DNA from: Clostridiales bacterium
GTDB lineage: Bacteria; Bacillota; Clostridia; WRLR01
Assembly: GCA_031287655.1 (NCBI GenBank)
Contig: JAITSR010000229.1
Location: forward strand, 1 to 14,413
Length of the DNA: 14,413 bases
Direction of reading: 5' to 3'
Below are positions 6,722 to 13,301 of this stretch, piece by piece. The position numbers and the translations under genes are program-made. The notes under the pieces were generated by a model. The model worked only from the letters and a program-made list of their open reading frames with translations, did not search any database and was not told the DNA's origin. Each line of letters opens with the position of its first letter. Position 1 is the stretch's first letter.

Positions 6722-8377
6722 TCAGTTCCAGCTCCAGTAGTAGTACGTCGTGTAAATCGAGGAATCCAAATCCTTATCCGTCGCCGTCAGCACGTTGATG
6801 GAATACAGCGGCATGTAGGCCGCGTCCTTGGACGCGATGTCGAACGCCTCCGTGAAGTAGGCTTTGCGCGCGCTTTGATCCAATGTCTGCGCGGCAAGCT
6901 CGAACAGCTCATCGACGCGCGGGTTTGAATAGCGCGCCATGTTCAGCGCGTCAATGCCGCCGGTTGTGTACGCCATCGCGAGCGCGGACGCGTCCGTATC
7001 GAGCGTCAGGGCCATCGACGCGAGCGTGTAATTGCCAAGGATCAGATTCGATACGAGCGCGGATTGCTCCGACGTTTGGACCTCGACCGTCACGCCGATC
7101 TCCGCGAGCTGCGCCTGAAGCACCTGCGCCGGAATCGAAAATTCGTCCGTCGCCATCGTGAGGATCGGCTCTGTGAGCGTCAGCCCGCCGGGGTATCCGG
7201 CGTCGATAATCAGCTGCTTCGCGCGCTCTATGTCCTGCTGATACTCAAAAATCTCGCCCGCGTCCGGCGCGCCGAACATGAGTACCGGGTTCCCCAGAGA
7301 GCTCACGGTGCGTCCGAAGCCGTCCGCGGCCGCGTAAAGCATACTGTTTTTGTCGACGGCGTAGCCGACCGCCTGCCGCACGAGCGGGTTATCGAACGGC
7401 GAGACCTGATTGTTCATCGCGATGAACACAACAGACGCGGTTTCCTCGGTGTACGTCTTATACTTGCCCGTCTCGCCGAGCCGCGTATAGTCTGAGGACA
7501 ACACAGAGACGTAGTCCAGCTCGCCCGCCTCAAACGCGCGCGTCGCCGCGTTCGTATCGCCGAAAACGGTCAGCTCAATCGTGCCGATCGGCGCGGGCGC
7601 TCCGTGGAAGGCCGCGTTGCGCTTCAAAACGACCTTTTGATCCGGCTGCCACGACGCGATTGTATACGGACCCGTGCCGCCCGGGATTCCGGCCGCAAAG
7701 CCCGTCTCAAAATCCTTCGTCGCGGCTTCGCCAAGGAAGCGGACGCGGTTAATATCGGCAAAGAACGTCGGGCTGAGCGCAGAAAGCGTAATCACGACCG
7801 TCGTGTCGTCCGGCGCGGAAACGTCGGCGATCGGTCCGACGTATGCCGCCATGTACGGGGACTCCTGCGCGCGCCGGATCGAATAAACGGCGTCCGCCGC
7901 CGTAAAATCCTCGCCCGTCTGCCATTTCACGCCGCTTTTGAGATGATATGTGTAGGTCAGTCCGTCGTCGCTCACATCATAGCCCGTCGCAAGGCGCGGG
8001 TCGAGGTTCATGCGGTCGTCAACCTCGTAGAAGCTGTCATACAGCAGCGAGCAGAGGATGAAGTCCGCGTTCTGCGCGACATAGTGCGGGTCAATCCCCG
8101 AATATGTGGTCGTCACGGATAAACGCAGCGTGTCATTATGGTTGTTTCCGGACGGCTCGGACGCGGGCTGCGTCGTCGTATCGCCCGCGGGCGCCGTGGT
8201 CCCCTGTTCGCCCGCCGCCGAGGCCGTGTCGCCCGCCGCGCCCTGTCCGCCCGCGGGCGGCGCGGACGTCGTACACGAGGTGAGCGTCAGCGCGAGCATA
8301 AGCGTGAGCGCGACCGCGAACGCGACCGACAGCGGCAGGCACAGCGGCCGTGACAGTGATTTTTTTAACAGTCTCAT
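6722..8377 (-). CDS. Peptide-binding lipoprotein of the ABC importer (SBP_bac_5 family)
   Basis: A 551-residue extracytoplasmic solute-binding protein that captures peptides and delivers them to the permease. The N-terminus has basic residues (RLLKKSLSR), a hydrophobic stretch at about 11-31 and the lipobox LTSC with C35 as the lipidated cysteine. A Gly/Ala/Thr/Pro/Ser/Gln-rich linker of about 45 residues then joins it to the binding domain. The domain shows family features: a TLRLSV start, YEVDDRMNLDPRLATGYDVS, GVKWQTGEDFTAADAVYS, GTGPYTIASW and FDNPLVRQAVGYAVDK. Start ATG 8377 is preceded by GGAGG at ideal spacing; an upstream in-frame start would spoil the signal peptide. Ligand specificity is not readable from sequence. 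It lies between dppC and dppD, with a 66-bp GC-rich spacer upstream that may hold weak secondary structure. Confidence 0.93.
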   Translation of the reverse strand: MRLLKKSLSRPLCLPLSVAFAVALTLMLALTLTSCTTSAPPAGGQGAAGDTASAAGEQGTTAPAGDTTTQPASEPSGNNHNDTLRLSVTTTYSGIDPHYVAQNADFILCSLLYDSFYEVDDRMNLDPRLATGYDVSDDGLTYTYHLKSGVKWQTGEDFTAADAVYSIRRAQESPYMAAYVGPIADVSAPDDTTVVITLSALSPTFFADINRVRFLGEAATKDFETGFAAGIPGGTGPYTIASWQPDQKVVLKRNAAFHGAPAPIGTIELTVFGDTNAATRAFEAGELDYVSVLSSDYTRLGETGKYKTYTEETASVVFIAMNNQVSPFDNPLVRQAVGYAVDKNSMLYAAADGFGRTVSSLGNPVLMFGAPDAGEIFEYQQDIERAKQLIIDAGYPGGLTLTEPILTMATDEFSIPAQVLQAQLAEIGVTVEVQTSEQSALVSNLILGNYTLASMALTLDTDASALAMAYTTGGIDALNMARYSNPRVDELFELAAQTLDQSARKAYFTEAFDIASKDAAYMPLYSINVLTATDKDLDSSIYTTYYYWSWN

Positions 8378-8443
8378 TTTTTCCTCCAAAAAATAGTTTT
8401 GCCGCGCGGCCAAACGAACCGGACGCGGCCGAGCGCCGACAGA

Positions 8444-9367
8444 CTAGCGCAGCTTGGGGTCCAGCGCGTCGCGCAGACCGTCGCCGACGAGGTTAAACGC
8501 GAGCACCGCAACGAGTATGACGACGCCCGGCGCGAACATGAGATACGGCGCGCGCGTAAAATAATTCTGCCCTTCGGCCAGCATATTGCCCCACTCCGGA
8601 TTCGGCGGCTGAATCCCGAGGCCGAGATAGCTGAGCCCCGCGCCGATCATGATCATGCTCGCGATATTGGACACCGCGCTGAGTATCAGCGGCCCCGCGG
8701 CGTTTGGAATCACATGCCGCGCCACGATTCGCGCGCCGCCCGCCCCGCAGGAACGCGCCGCGTCGATGTACTCCAGACCGACGATGTTTAAAATAACGCT
8801 TCGCACATATCGCGTCAAATCCGGTACGCTCGCGATCGTGACGGCGATGAGCACATTTTCAAGGCCCGGTCCGAGCGCCGCGACGAACGTCAGCGCGAGC
8901 AGGACGCCCGGAATACAGCTGAGCATGTCGCAAAGCCGCATGACCACGCTGTCGACCCTGCCGCCGCAATACACCGCGGCGCCGCCGAACACAATCCCGA
9001 GCAGCAGGGATGCGAACGTCGGAATAACGCCCATCGTCATCGATACGCGCCCCCCGTGCAAAATCCGCGAGAACACGTCGCGCCCCAGATTGTCCGTGCC
9101 GAACGGATGTCCCGCGCCGGGCGGGGTAAACTTTGCGAGCACGTCCTGACGAATCGCCTCGCTGTATGGCACAATCAGCGGCGCGCACAGCGCGGCAAGC
9201 AAAATGAACAGCACGACGGCAAGCGAGACGACGGCCAGTTTGTTTTTCCAAAAAACGCGCCAGACCTCCGCGATGTATTTGGGCTTTTTTCGCATCAGCA
9301 GCCGCAGCTTTTCCGCGCGCCGCGCCTCCGCGTCGGCCTGATCGGCGGCGATTGTGACGTCAGCCAG
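8444..9367 (-). CDS. dppC: Peptide ABC transporter permease (DppC-like), possible CTG start
   Basis: The second membrane subunit of the importer, about 307 residues. It has a cytosolic Glu/Arg/Lys-rich N-terminus, a first membrane segment after KNKLAVVSL, the family motif FGTDNLGRDVFSR (about 89-101), the ATPase-coupling EAA loop EYIDAARSCGAGG...HVIPNAAGPL (about 199-226), and the C-terminal GDGLRDALDP signature. The start is uncertain. A strong site GGAGGTGA (9380-9373) sits at the end of dppB, and the codon at ideal distance is CTG 9367, which I chose. The GTG at 9376 is part of that site itself, TTG 9409 has no site, and ATG 9295 has only a distant weak one. The gene overlaps dppB by 8 bp with the chosen start. 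Confidence 0.9.
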   Translation of the reverse strand: MADVTIAADQADAEARRAEKLRLLMRKKPKYIAEVWRVFWKNKLAVVSLAVVLFILLAALCAPLIVPYSEAIRQDVLAKFTPPGAGHPFGTDNLGRDVFSRILHGGRVSMTMGVIPTFASLLLGIVFGGAAVYCGGRVDSVVMRLCDMLSCIPGVLLALTFVAALGPGLENVLIAVTIASVPDLTRYVRSVILNIVGLEYIDAARSCGAGGARIVARHVIPNAAGPLILSAVSNIASMIMIGAGLSYLGLGIQPPNPEWGNMLAEGQNYFTRAPYLMFAPGVVILVAVLAFNLVGDGLRDALDPKLR

Positions 9368-10316
9368 ATTGTTCACCTCCCGAAAACCGGCGGCGCACGC
9401 GCGGGTCAAGCGCCGCGTATGCGATGTCGATGCAAAGGATAATCACCATAAACACGGCCGACATAAAAATCGTGCAGCCCATGACGATCGGCATGTTTCG
9501 CTGGGAAATCGCCGTGACGAGCAGCCGCCCCAAGCCGGGAAGCGAGAACACGGCTTCTATGATGACGGCGCCGCCCAAAAGCGCGCCGAACATCAGCCCC
9601 GCGCCGTTAATCAGCGGCAGCGCCGCGTTTCGGAACGCGTGCCGCCAAATAACCGCGTATTCCGACGCGCCCTTCGCGCGGGCGGTGTTGATGTATTCCT
9701 GATGTACGACGTCGAGCATGGTCACGCGCGTGAGCCTGATAAAGCCGGAGGAACCCGGCACGGCGAGCGCGAGGACCGGCAGAACATATCCGCGCCACGT
9801 TTCGACGCCGTGTGACGGTAAGACCGCGAGCGTTATGCTGAACAGCTGCAGCAGCATAAGGCCGAACCAAAAGCTCGGGATCGCGGAAAAAAACAGCGCG
9901 AGTACGGTAACGCCCGTATCCACGAGCGTCGAGCGCTTGATCGCCGAAAGCACGCCGAGCGGCACGCCGAACAGCACCGCCGCCGCAACGGACATGGCCG
10001 CGACCGCGAACGTCACCGGCAGCTTGCCCGCGATTTCGGAGACGACGGGGCTGCGCGTGCGGTACGACACGCCGAAATCAAGCCTCGTAACAATACCGCC
10101 GATATAACTGAAAAAACGTGTCAAAAAAGGCCTGTCCAATCCAAATTCGCGGTTGAACATGTCGACCGCCTCTTGCGGCGCTTCCAAGCCAAGCTGCGTG
10201 CGCCCCGGGTCGCCCGGAATCAATGCCATGATGAGGAAAACGATGAATATCACGCAAATCAGCGTCGGTATCAAAAACAACAGCCGCCGCAAAACATAAT
10301 ATATGATTCGGCTCAC
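9360..10316 (-). CDS. dppB: Peptide ABC transporter permease (DppB-like)
   Basis: The first membrane subunit of the importer, about 318 residues, six predicted membrane segments. Family marks: N-terminal SRIIYYVLRRLLFLIPTL, ALIPGDPGR, LDFGVSYRTRSPV, the EAA loop EYINTARAKGASE...HAFRNAALPL beginning near residue 207, EAVFSLPGLGRL, and the C-terminal YAALDPRVR. I chose GTG 10316 because it gives the usual short N-terminus; its ribosome binding site is weak (GGAAAG, 3 bases away). The alternative TTG 10349 has a good site (AGGGGG) but lies inside the hairpin described at 10331-10370. A 19-codon micro-ORF ends in a TGA that overlaps the GTG (GTGA), so coupled translation is possible. Confidence 0.9.
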   Translation of the reverse strand: MSRIIYYVLRRLLFLIPTLICVIFIVFLIMALIPGDPGRTQLGLEAPQEAVDMFNREFGLDRPFLTRFFSYIGGIVTRLDFGVSYRTRSPVVSEIAGKLPVTFAVAAMSVAAAVLFGVPLGVLSAIKRSTLVDTGVTVLALFFSAIPSFWFGLMLLQLFSITLAVLPSHGVETWRGYVLPVLALAVPGSSGFIRLTRVTMLDVVHQEYINTARAKGASEYAVIWRHAFRNAALPLINGAGLMFGALLGGAVIIEAVFSLPGLGRLLVTAISQRNMPIVMGCTIFMSAVFMVIILCIDIAYAALDPRVRRRFSGGEQSG

Positions 10317-10330
10317 CAACTTTCCGCGCT

Positions 10331-10370
10331 CAAAAAATCGGAGACACAAGGCTTCCCCCTTGATGTCTCC
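10331..10370 (-). terminator. Intrinsic-terminator-like hairpin in the dppB leader (attenuator candidate)
   Basis: On the - strand GGAGACATCAAGG pairs with CCTTGTGTCTCC across the loop GGGAAG, giving a 12-bp stem with one bulged T, followed by GATTTTTTG. The form is that of a rho-independent terminator. It cannot simply end murA, because the only good promoter for dppB lies upstream of it: transcripts would start about 6 bases before the stem. It therefore looks like an attenuator or a 5'-end stabilising hairpin. The loop and 3' arm also carry AGGGGG plus TTG, a possible translation start. Confidence 0.7.
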
Positions 10371-10382
10371 ATTGACGCGCCC

Positions 10383-10412
10383 AGTATAGCATTGTTTTAC
10401 GGCTCATGTCAA
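10383..10412 (-). promoter_or_regulatory. Predicted sigma-A promoter of the dpp/hydrolase/epimerase operon
   Basis: On the - strand a perfect -35 TTGACA (10412-10407) is followed after 18 bp by TATACT (10388-10383), preceded by TG one base before (extended -10). Transcription would start near 10376. It lies 40 bp downstream of the murA stop, so the operon can be expressed independently of murA. Confidence 0.75.
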
Positions 10413-10414
10413 CG

Positions 10415-10446
10415 CGGGCGGCGTTAGACGTGGGCGACGTTAGACG
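10415..10446 (-). repeat. 16-bp tandem direct repeat just upstream of the dpp promoter
   Basis: Two adjacent 16-base units read on the - strand as CGTCTAACGTCGCCCA (10446-10431) and CGTCTAACGCCGCCCG (10430-10415), 14 of 16 identical. The second unit ends two bases before the -35 hexamer. The position suits a regulator binding site, but a chance tandem duplication is equally possible from sequence alone. Confidence 0.6.
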
Positions 10447-10451
10447 CGATG

Positions 10452-11816
10452 TCAGACGGCAAAGCTGCCGACCGTCACATGCGCCCCGTCCGCCGCGCCC
10501 GCGGCGGCATCCGCGTCAGCCCCGTCCATGTCGGCCCCGTCCTCCGCGTCCGGCGCCCCGACGACCCTGATGTCCGCGCCGAGCGAGCGGAACGAGCCGA
10601 CGACATTCTCAAAGCCGCGCTCGATGTGCTCGACGCCAAAGATGCGGCTCCGGCCCTCCGCGGACAGCGCCGCGAGGATCAGCGCCATGCCGGAGCGAAT
10701 GTCCGTAGCCGTGACGTCCGCTCCGCGCAGCGTCTTTACGCCGTTGATATAGGCCGTGTTGTGGCGCATCCGAATGCCCGCGCCCATCAAATTCAACTCG
10801 TGGCAGTGGCTGAACCGGTGCGGGTAAACGAGCTCCGTCACCATGCTCCGGCCCTCCGCGGAAAGGAGCAGCGCCGTCGCGGGCTGCTGGAAATCCGTCG
10901 CGAACATCGGGTACATGCCCGTCGTGAGGTTCGTCGCCCGCAAGCCCCCGTCATATCCGGCGGAGATCGCGTCCTCCCCCTGTGTAATCGAAAGCCCGAT
11001 TTCCCTCAGCTTGTCCAGACACGCGCCAAGGTGGTTCACCTCGGCCCCGACGAGCTTTACGCCGCCATGCGTGATCCCGGCCGCCATCAGCAGCGCCCCG
11101 GACATGATGCGGTCCGGGATGCACTGGTGTACGCAGCCGCCGAGCGCCGCGACGCCCCTGATCTTGATCGTGTCGGTCCCCGCGCCCGTGATGTACGCGC
11201 CCATCTTATTGAGGAACACCGCGACGTCCACGACCTCCGGGTCGCGCGCCGCGTTGTGGATTACGGTCCTGCCCTGCGCGAGCACGGCCGCGAGCATGAT
11301 GTTGATCGTCGCGCCGCAGGTGATCACGTCAAAATAGACGTCGCCGCCGACGAGCCTGTCGGCCGTCGCGACGTAGTAGTCATTATAAAAGGTAAACTCC
11401 GCGCCGAGCGCCTTTAACCCCTTGATATGCTGGTCGATCGGCCGGGGGCCGATCCGGTCCCCGCCGGGATAGCCGACGGCGACGCGCTTGTGCCGCGCGA
11501 GCAGCGCGCCGAGGAAGTAATAGGCGACGCGCACGCATTGCGAGCTGTCGGGGCTGATAATCGAGTTGCAGATTTGAGTCGGGTCGATACACAGCGTATT
11601 ATTGGAAAAAGACACCTCCGCCCCCGTGGAGCGGAGCAGCTCGCTTGTCACATGAATATCGGAAATGTCGGGGACGTTCTCAATCACCACGTCTCCGCCC
11701 GCCAAGCAACCGGCGACGATCAGCGCAAGAGAACTGTTCTTTGAGCCCTGCACACGAAGCGTCCCGTCAAGCGGGCCACGAGGATTGATTTCAAGCCATC
11801 TCATATTGATTTTCAT
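10452..11816 (-). CDS. murA: UDP-N-acetylglucosamine 1-carboxyvinyltransferase with Asp replacing the catalytic Cys
   Basis: MurA transfers enolpyruvate from PEP to UDP-GlcNAc, the first committed step of peptidoglycan synthesis, in the cytosol. The 454-residue protein has the two-domain EPT fold; numbering from the chosen start, it keeps K26-N27 (GSKN; E. coli K22/N23), R96 (R91), R125 (R120), D308 (D305), E328 (E329), R334 (R331), R374 (R371) and R400 (R397). The active-site loop reads YPGGDRIGPRP, with D120 at the place of E. coli Cys115; the codon at 11459-11457 is GAC. This swap is known in Mycobacterium and Chlamydia and gives fosfomycin insensitivity. An unusual Asp/Ala/Gly-rich tail follows from about residue 422. 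ATG 11816 was preferred; ATG 11804 is also possible. First gene of the - strand block, with its own promoter. Confidence 0.92.
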   Translation of the reverse strand: MKINMRWLEINPRGPLDGTLRVQGSKNSSLALIVAGCLAGGDVVIENVPDISDIHVTSELLRSTGAEVSFSNNTLCIDPTQICNSIISPDSSQCVRVAYYFLGALLARHKRVAVGYPGGDRIGPRPIDQHIKGLKALGAEFTFYNDYYVATADRLVGGDVYFDVITCGATINIMLAAVLAQGRTVIHNAARDPEVVDVAVFLNKMGAYITGAGTDTIKIRGVAALGGCVHQCIPDRIMSGALLMAAGITHGGVKLVGAEVNHLGACLDKLREIGLSITQGEDAISAGYDGGLRATNLTTGMYPMFATDFQQPATALLLSAEGRSMVTELVYPHRFSHCHELNLMGAGIRMRHNTAYINGVKTLRGADVTATDIRSGMALILAALSAEGRSRIFGVEHIERGFENVVGSFRSLGADIRVVGAPDAEDGADMDGADADAAAGAADGAHVTVGSFAV

Positions 11817-11847
11817 CCCACGCTTTCTCTTTTTTTGGATCACGGAT

Positions 11848-11877
11848 AGTATATCACAAATATTTCGGATGTGTTAC
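11848..11877 (-). promoter_or_regulatory. Predicted promoter of murA
   Basis: On the - strand TATACT (11853-11848) is preceded by TGA, an extended -10, and lies 18 bp after GTAACA (11877-11872), which matches four of six -35 positions. Transcription would begin near 11841, leaving a leader of about 25 bases. The AT-rich tract upstream may act as an UP element. Confidence 0.55.
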
Positions 11878-11918
11878 AGTTTTTTTAAAAATTTCATAAT
11901 TTTTTTTTAGCCCTTTTG

Positions 11919-11948
11919 TTTGCATTTGAGGGCGCTGTCCTTTATAAT
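11919..11948 (+). promoter_or_regulatory. Predicted promoter of the 2-oxoacid:ferredoxin oxidoreductase operon
   Basis: A consensus -10 TATAAT (11943-11948) lies 18 bp after TTTGCA (11919-11924), a four-of-six -35 match. The start would be near 11955, about 40 bases before the ferredoxin ATG. The 179-bp interval shared with the divergent murA promoter holds A/T runs, including nine T at 11900-11908, and no other recognisable element. Confidence 0.55.
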
Positions 11949-11995
11949 TGTTACTCACAAGCAAAACACATCAATGGAACAGGTAGGTAAAGACT

Positions 11996-12208
11996 ATGGC
12001 CAGTGTGAAGATTTATGACGATTTGTGCAAAGGGTGTCGGCTCTGTACGACCGCGTGCCCCAAGGGGATCATGTCGAACGACGGTGATCGCTTAAATTCC
12101 AAGGGATTCCATCCCGCGTTCGTCAAGCCCGAGGACATGGAAAAGTGTATCGGCTGCGCTTTTTGCGCGACGATTTGCCCGGATTGCGCAATCGAAGTGG
12201 AACGGTAA
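11996..12208 (+). CDS. 2[4Fe-4S] ferredoxin, delta subunit of 2-oxoacid:ferredoxin oxidoreductase
   Basis: A 70-residue ferredoxin with two full cluster motifs: C11-x2-C14-x2-C17-x3-CP and C51-x2-C54-x2-C57-x3-CP. An extra C64 follows the second motif. As the delta subunit it passes electrons from the TPP/Fe-S core encoded just downstream to soluble ferredoxin. The ribosome binding site is AGGTAGGTAA six bases before ATG 11996. It is first in the operon, in the order delta, alpha, beta, gamma usual for VOR/KOR enzymes, and ends 25 bp before the alpha gene. Confidence 0.92.
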   Translation: MASVKIYDDLCKGCRLCTTACPKGIMSNDGDRLNSKGFHPAFVKPEDMEKCIGCAFCATICPDCAIEVER

Positions 12209-12233
12209 GGGATTCAAAGGAGGATATGATTTC

Positions 12234-13301
12234 ATGGCGGAGCGTTACTTAATGAAGGGCAACGAGGTGATCGCGGAGGCTGCCGTGCGCGCGGGATGCC
12301 GGCATTACTTCGGCTATCCGATCACACCGCAGACGGAGATTGCGCACTACATGGCAAAAAAGATGCCGGCGATCGGCGGGGTGTTTGTGCAGGCGGAATC
12401 CGAGGTCGCGGCGATCAATATGGTATACGGGGCGGCCGGCGCGGGCGCGCGCGTGATGACGTCGTCGTCGAGCCCCGGGATCAGCTTAAAGCAGGAGTGC
12501 ATCTCCTATATGTCGTGCGCGGAACTCCCGGCCGTGATCGTGAACATCATGCGCTGCGGGCCGGGGCTCGGCGGCATCCTCGCCGCGCAGGCGGATTATT
12601 TTCAGGCCGTAAAGGGCGGGGGCCACGGCGACTACCACATGGTCGTGCTCGCGCCGAACAGCGTGCAGGAGCTCTATGAGCTCACGGTCGAGGCGTTCAA
12701 TATCGCGGATCGCTATCGGAACATCGTGATGATTTTGGGCGACGGGATGCTCGGGCAGATGATGGAGGCCGTCGAGTTTTTCGGGACAGAAAATGTCGAG
12801 ACGACCGAAAAGCCGTGGGCGACGACCGGCTCCAAGCTCGCGCGGGAGCGCAACATCATCACGTCGATCGATACGGTCCCGGAGCGGCTCGAGGCGATCA
12901 ACAACCGGCTCCAAGCCAAGTACCGCGAGATCAAAGAGCGCGAGACGCGCGCGGAGGCCTACCGCTGCGAGGGCGCGGACGTAATCATCACGGCGTTTGG
13001 CACGGTGTCGCGCATCGTGAAAAACGTCATAGACGACGCGGAAAAAGAGGGAATCCGCGTCGGTCTGATCCGGCCGATTTCACTCTGGCCGTTCCCCGTC
13101 GACGCGATCCGCGCGCACATCCCGACGCCGAAGGCCTTCCTCTCCGTCGAACTGAACGCGGGACAGATGGTCGAGGACGTCCGGCTCGCGGTGAACGGCG
13201 AAAAGCCCGTCCACTTCCTCGGCAGGACAGGCGGCATGGCCCCGACGCAGGCGGAAATCGTCGCGAAAATCAAAGAGATATTGGGAGGGCAGACCTCATG
13301 A
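12234..13301 (+). CDS. vorB: 2-oxoacid:ferredoxin oxidoreductase alpha subunit (VorB-type)
   Basis: A 355-residue alpha subunit of a four-subunit enzyme that oxidatively decarboxylates a 2-oxoacid to its acyl-CoA with reduction of ferredoxin, or runs in reverse. Family blocks: FGYPITPQTEI (about 26-36), the QAESEVAAINMVYGAAGAGARVMTSSSSPGISL region in the pyrimidine-binding domain I (to about residue 235), and domain II from about 260 with ADVIITAFGT and LIRPISLWPFP. The length and the SSSSPGISLKQECISYMSCAELP block look most like VorB, the branched-chain 2-oxoacid form, rather than longer KorA proteins. Substrate is nevertheless inferred; 2-oxoglutarate is possible. GGAGG lies 10 bases before ATG 12234; its stop overlaps the beta start (ATGA). 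Confidence 0.9.
   Translation: MAERYLMKGNEVIAEAAVRAGCRHYFGYPITPQTEIAHYMAKKMPAIGGVFVQAESEVAAINMVYGAAGAGARVMTSSSSPGISLKQECISYMSCAELPAVIVNIMRCGPGLGGILAAQADYFQAVKGGGHGDYHMVVLAPNSVQELYELTVEAFNIADRYRNIVMILGDGMLGQMMEAVEFFGTENVETTEKPWATTGSKLARERNIITSIDTVPERLEAINNRLQAKYREIKERETRAEAYRCEGADVIITAFGTVSRIVKNVIDDAEKEGIRVGLIRPISLWPFPVDAIRAHIPTPKAFLSVELNAGQMVEDVRLAVNGEKPVHFLGRTGGMAPTQAEIVAKIKEILGGQTS

Noticed and set aside
8401..8443. GC-rich inverted repeat followed by a T run between dppC and the binding-protein gene
   Set aside because: Only about six base pairs (GCCGCG with CGCGGC) around a 17-base loop, and the T run is displaced; too weak to call a terminator, though it could affect RNA processing.
10347..10349. 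TTG 10349 as the main dppB start
   Set aside because: It has a good AGGGGG site, but the start codon would sit in the hairpin stem and add 11 residues atypical of DppB; kept only as an alternative to GTG 10316.
10449..11417. 322-codon + strand open frame opposite murA
   Set aside because: It is rich in Arg, Asp and Val with no family motif; the - strand encodes a clear MurA.
12815..13297. In-frame N-terminal extension of the TPP-binding beta subunit
   Set aside because: The stretch is the alternative frame of the alpha gene; the proper start is the ATG at 13298 with its ribosome binding site and ATGA overlap.
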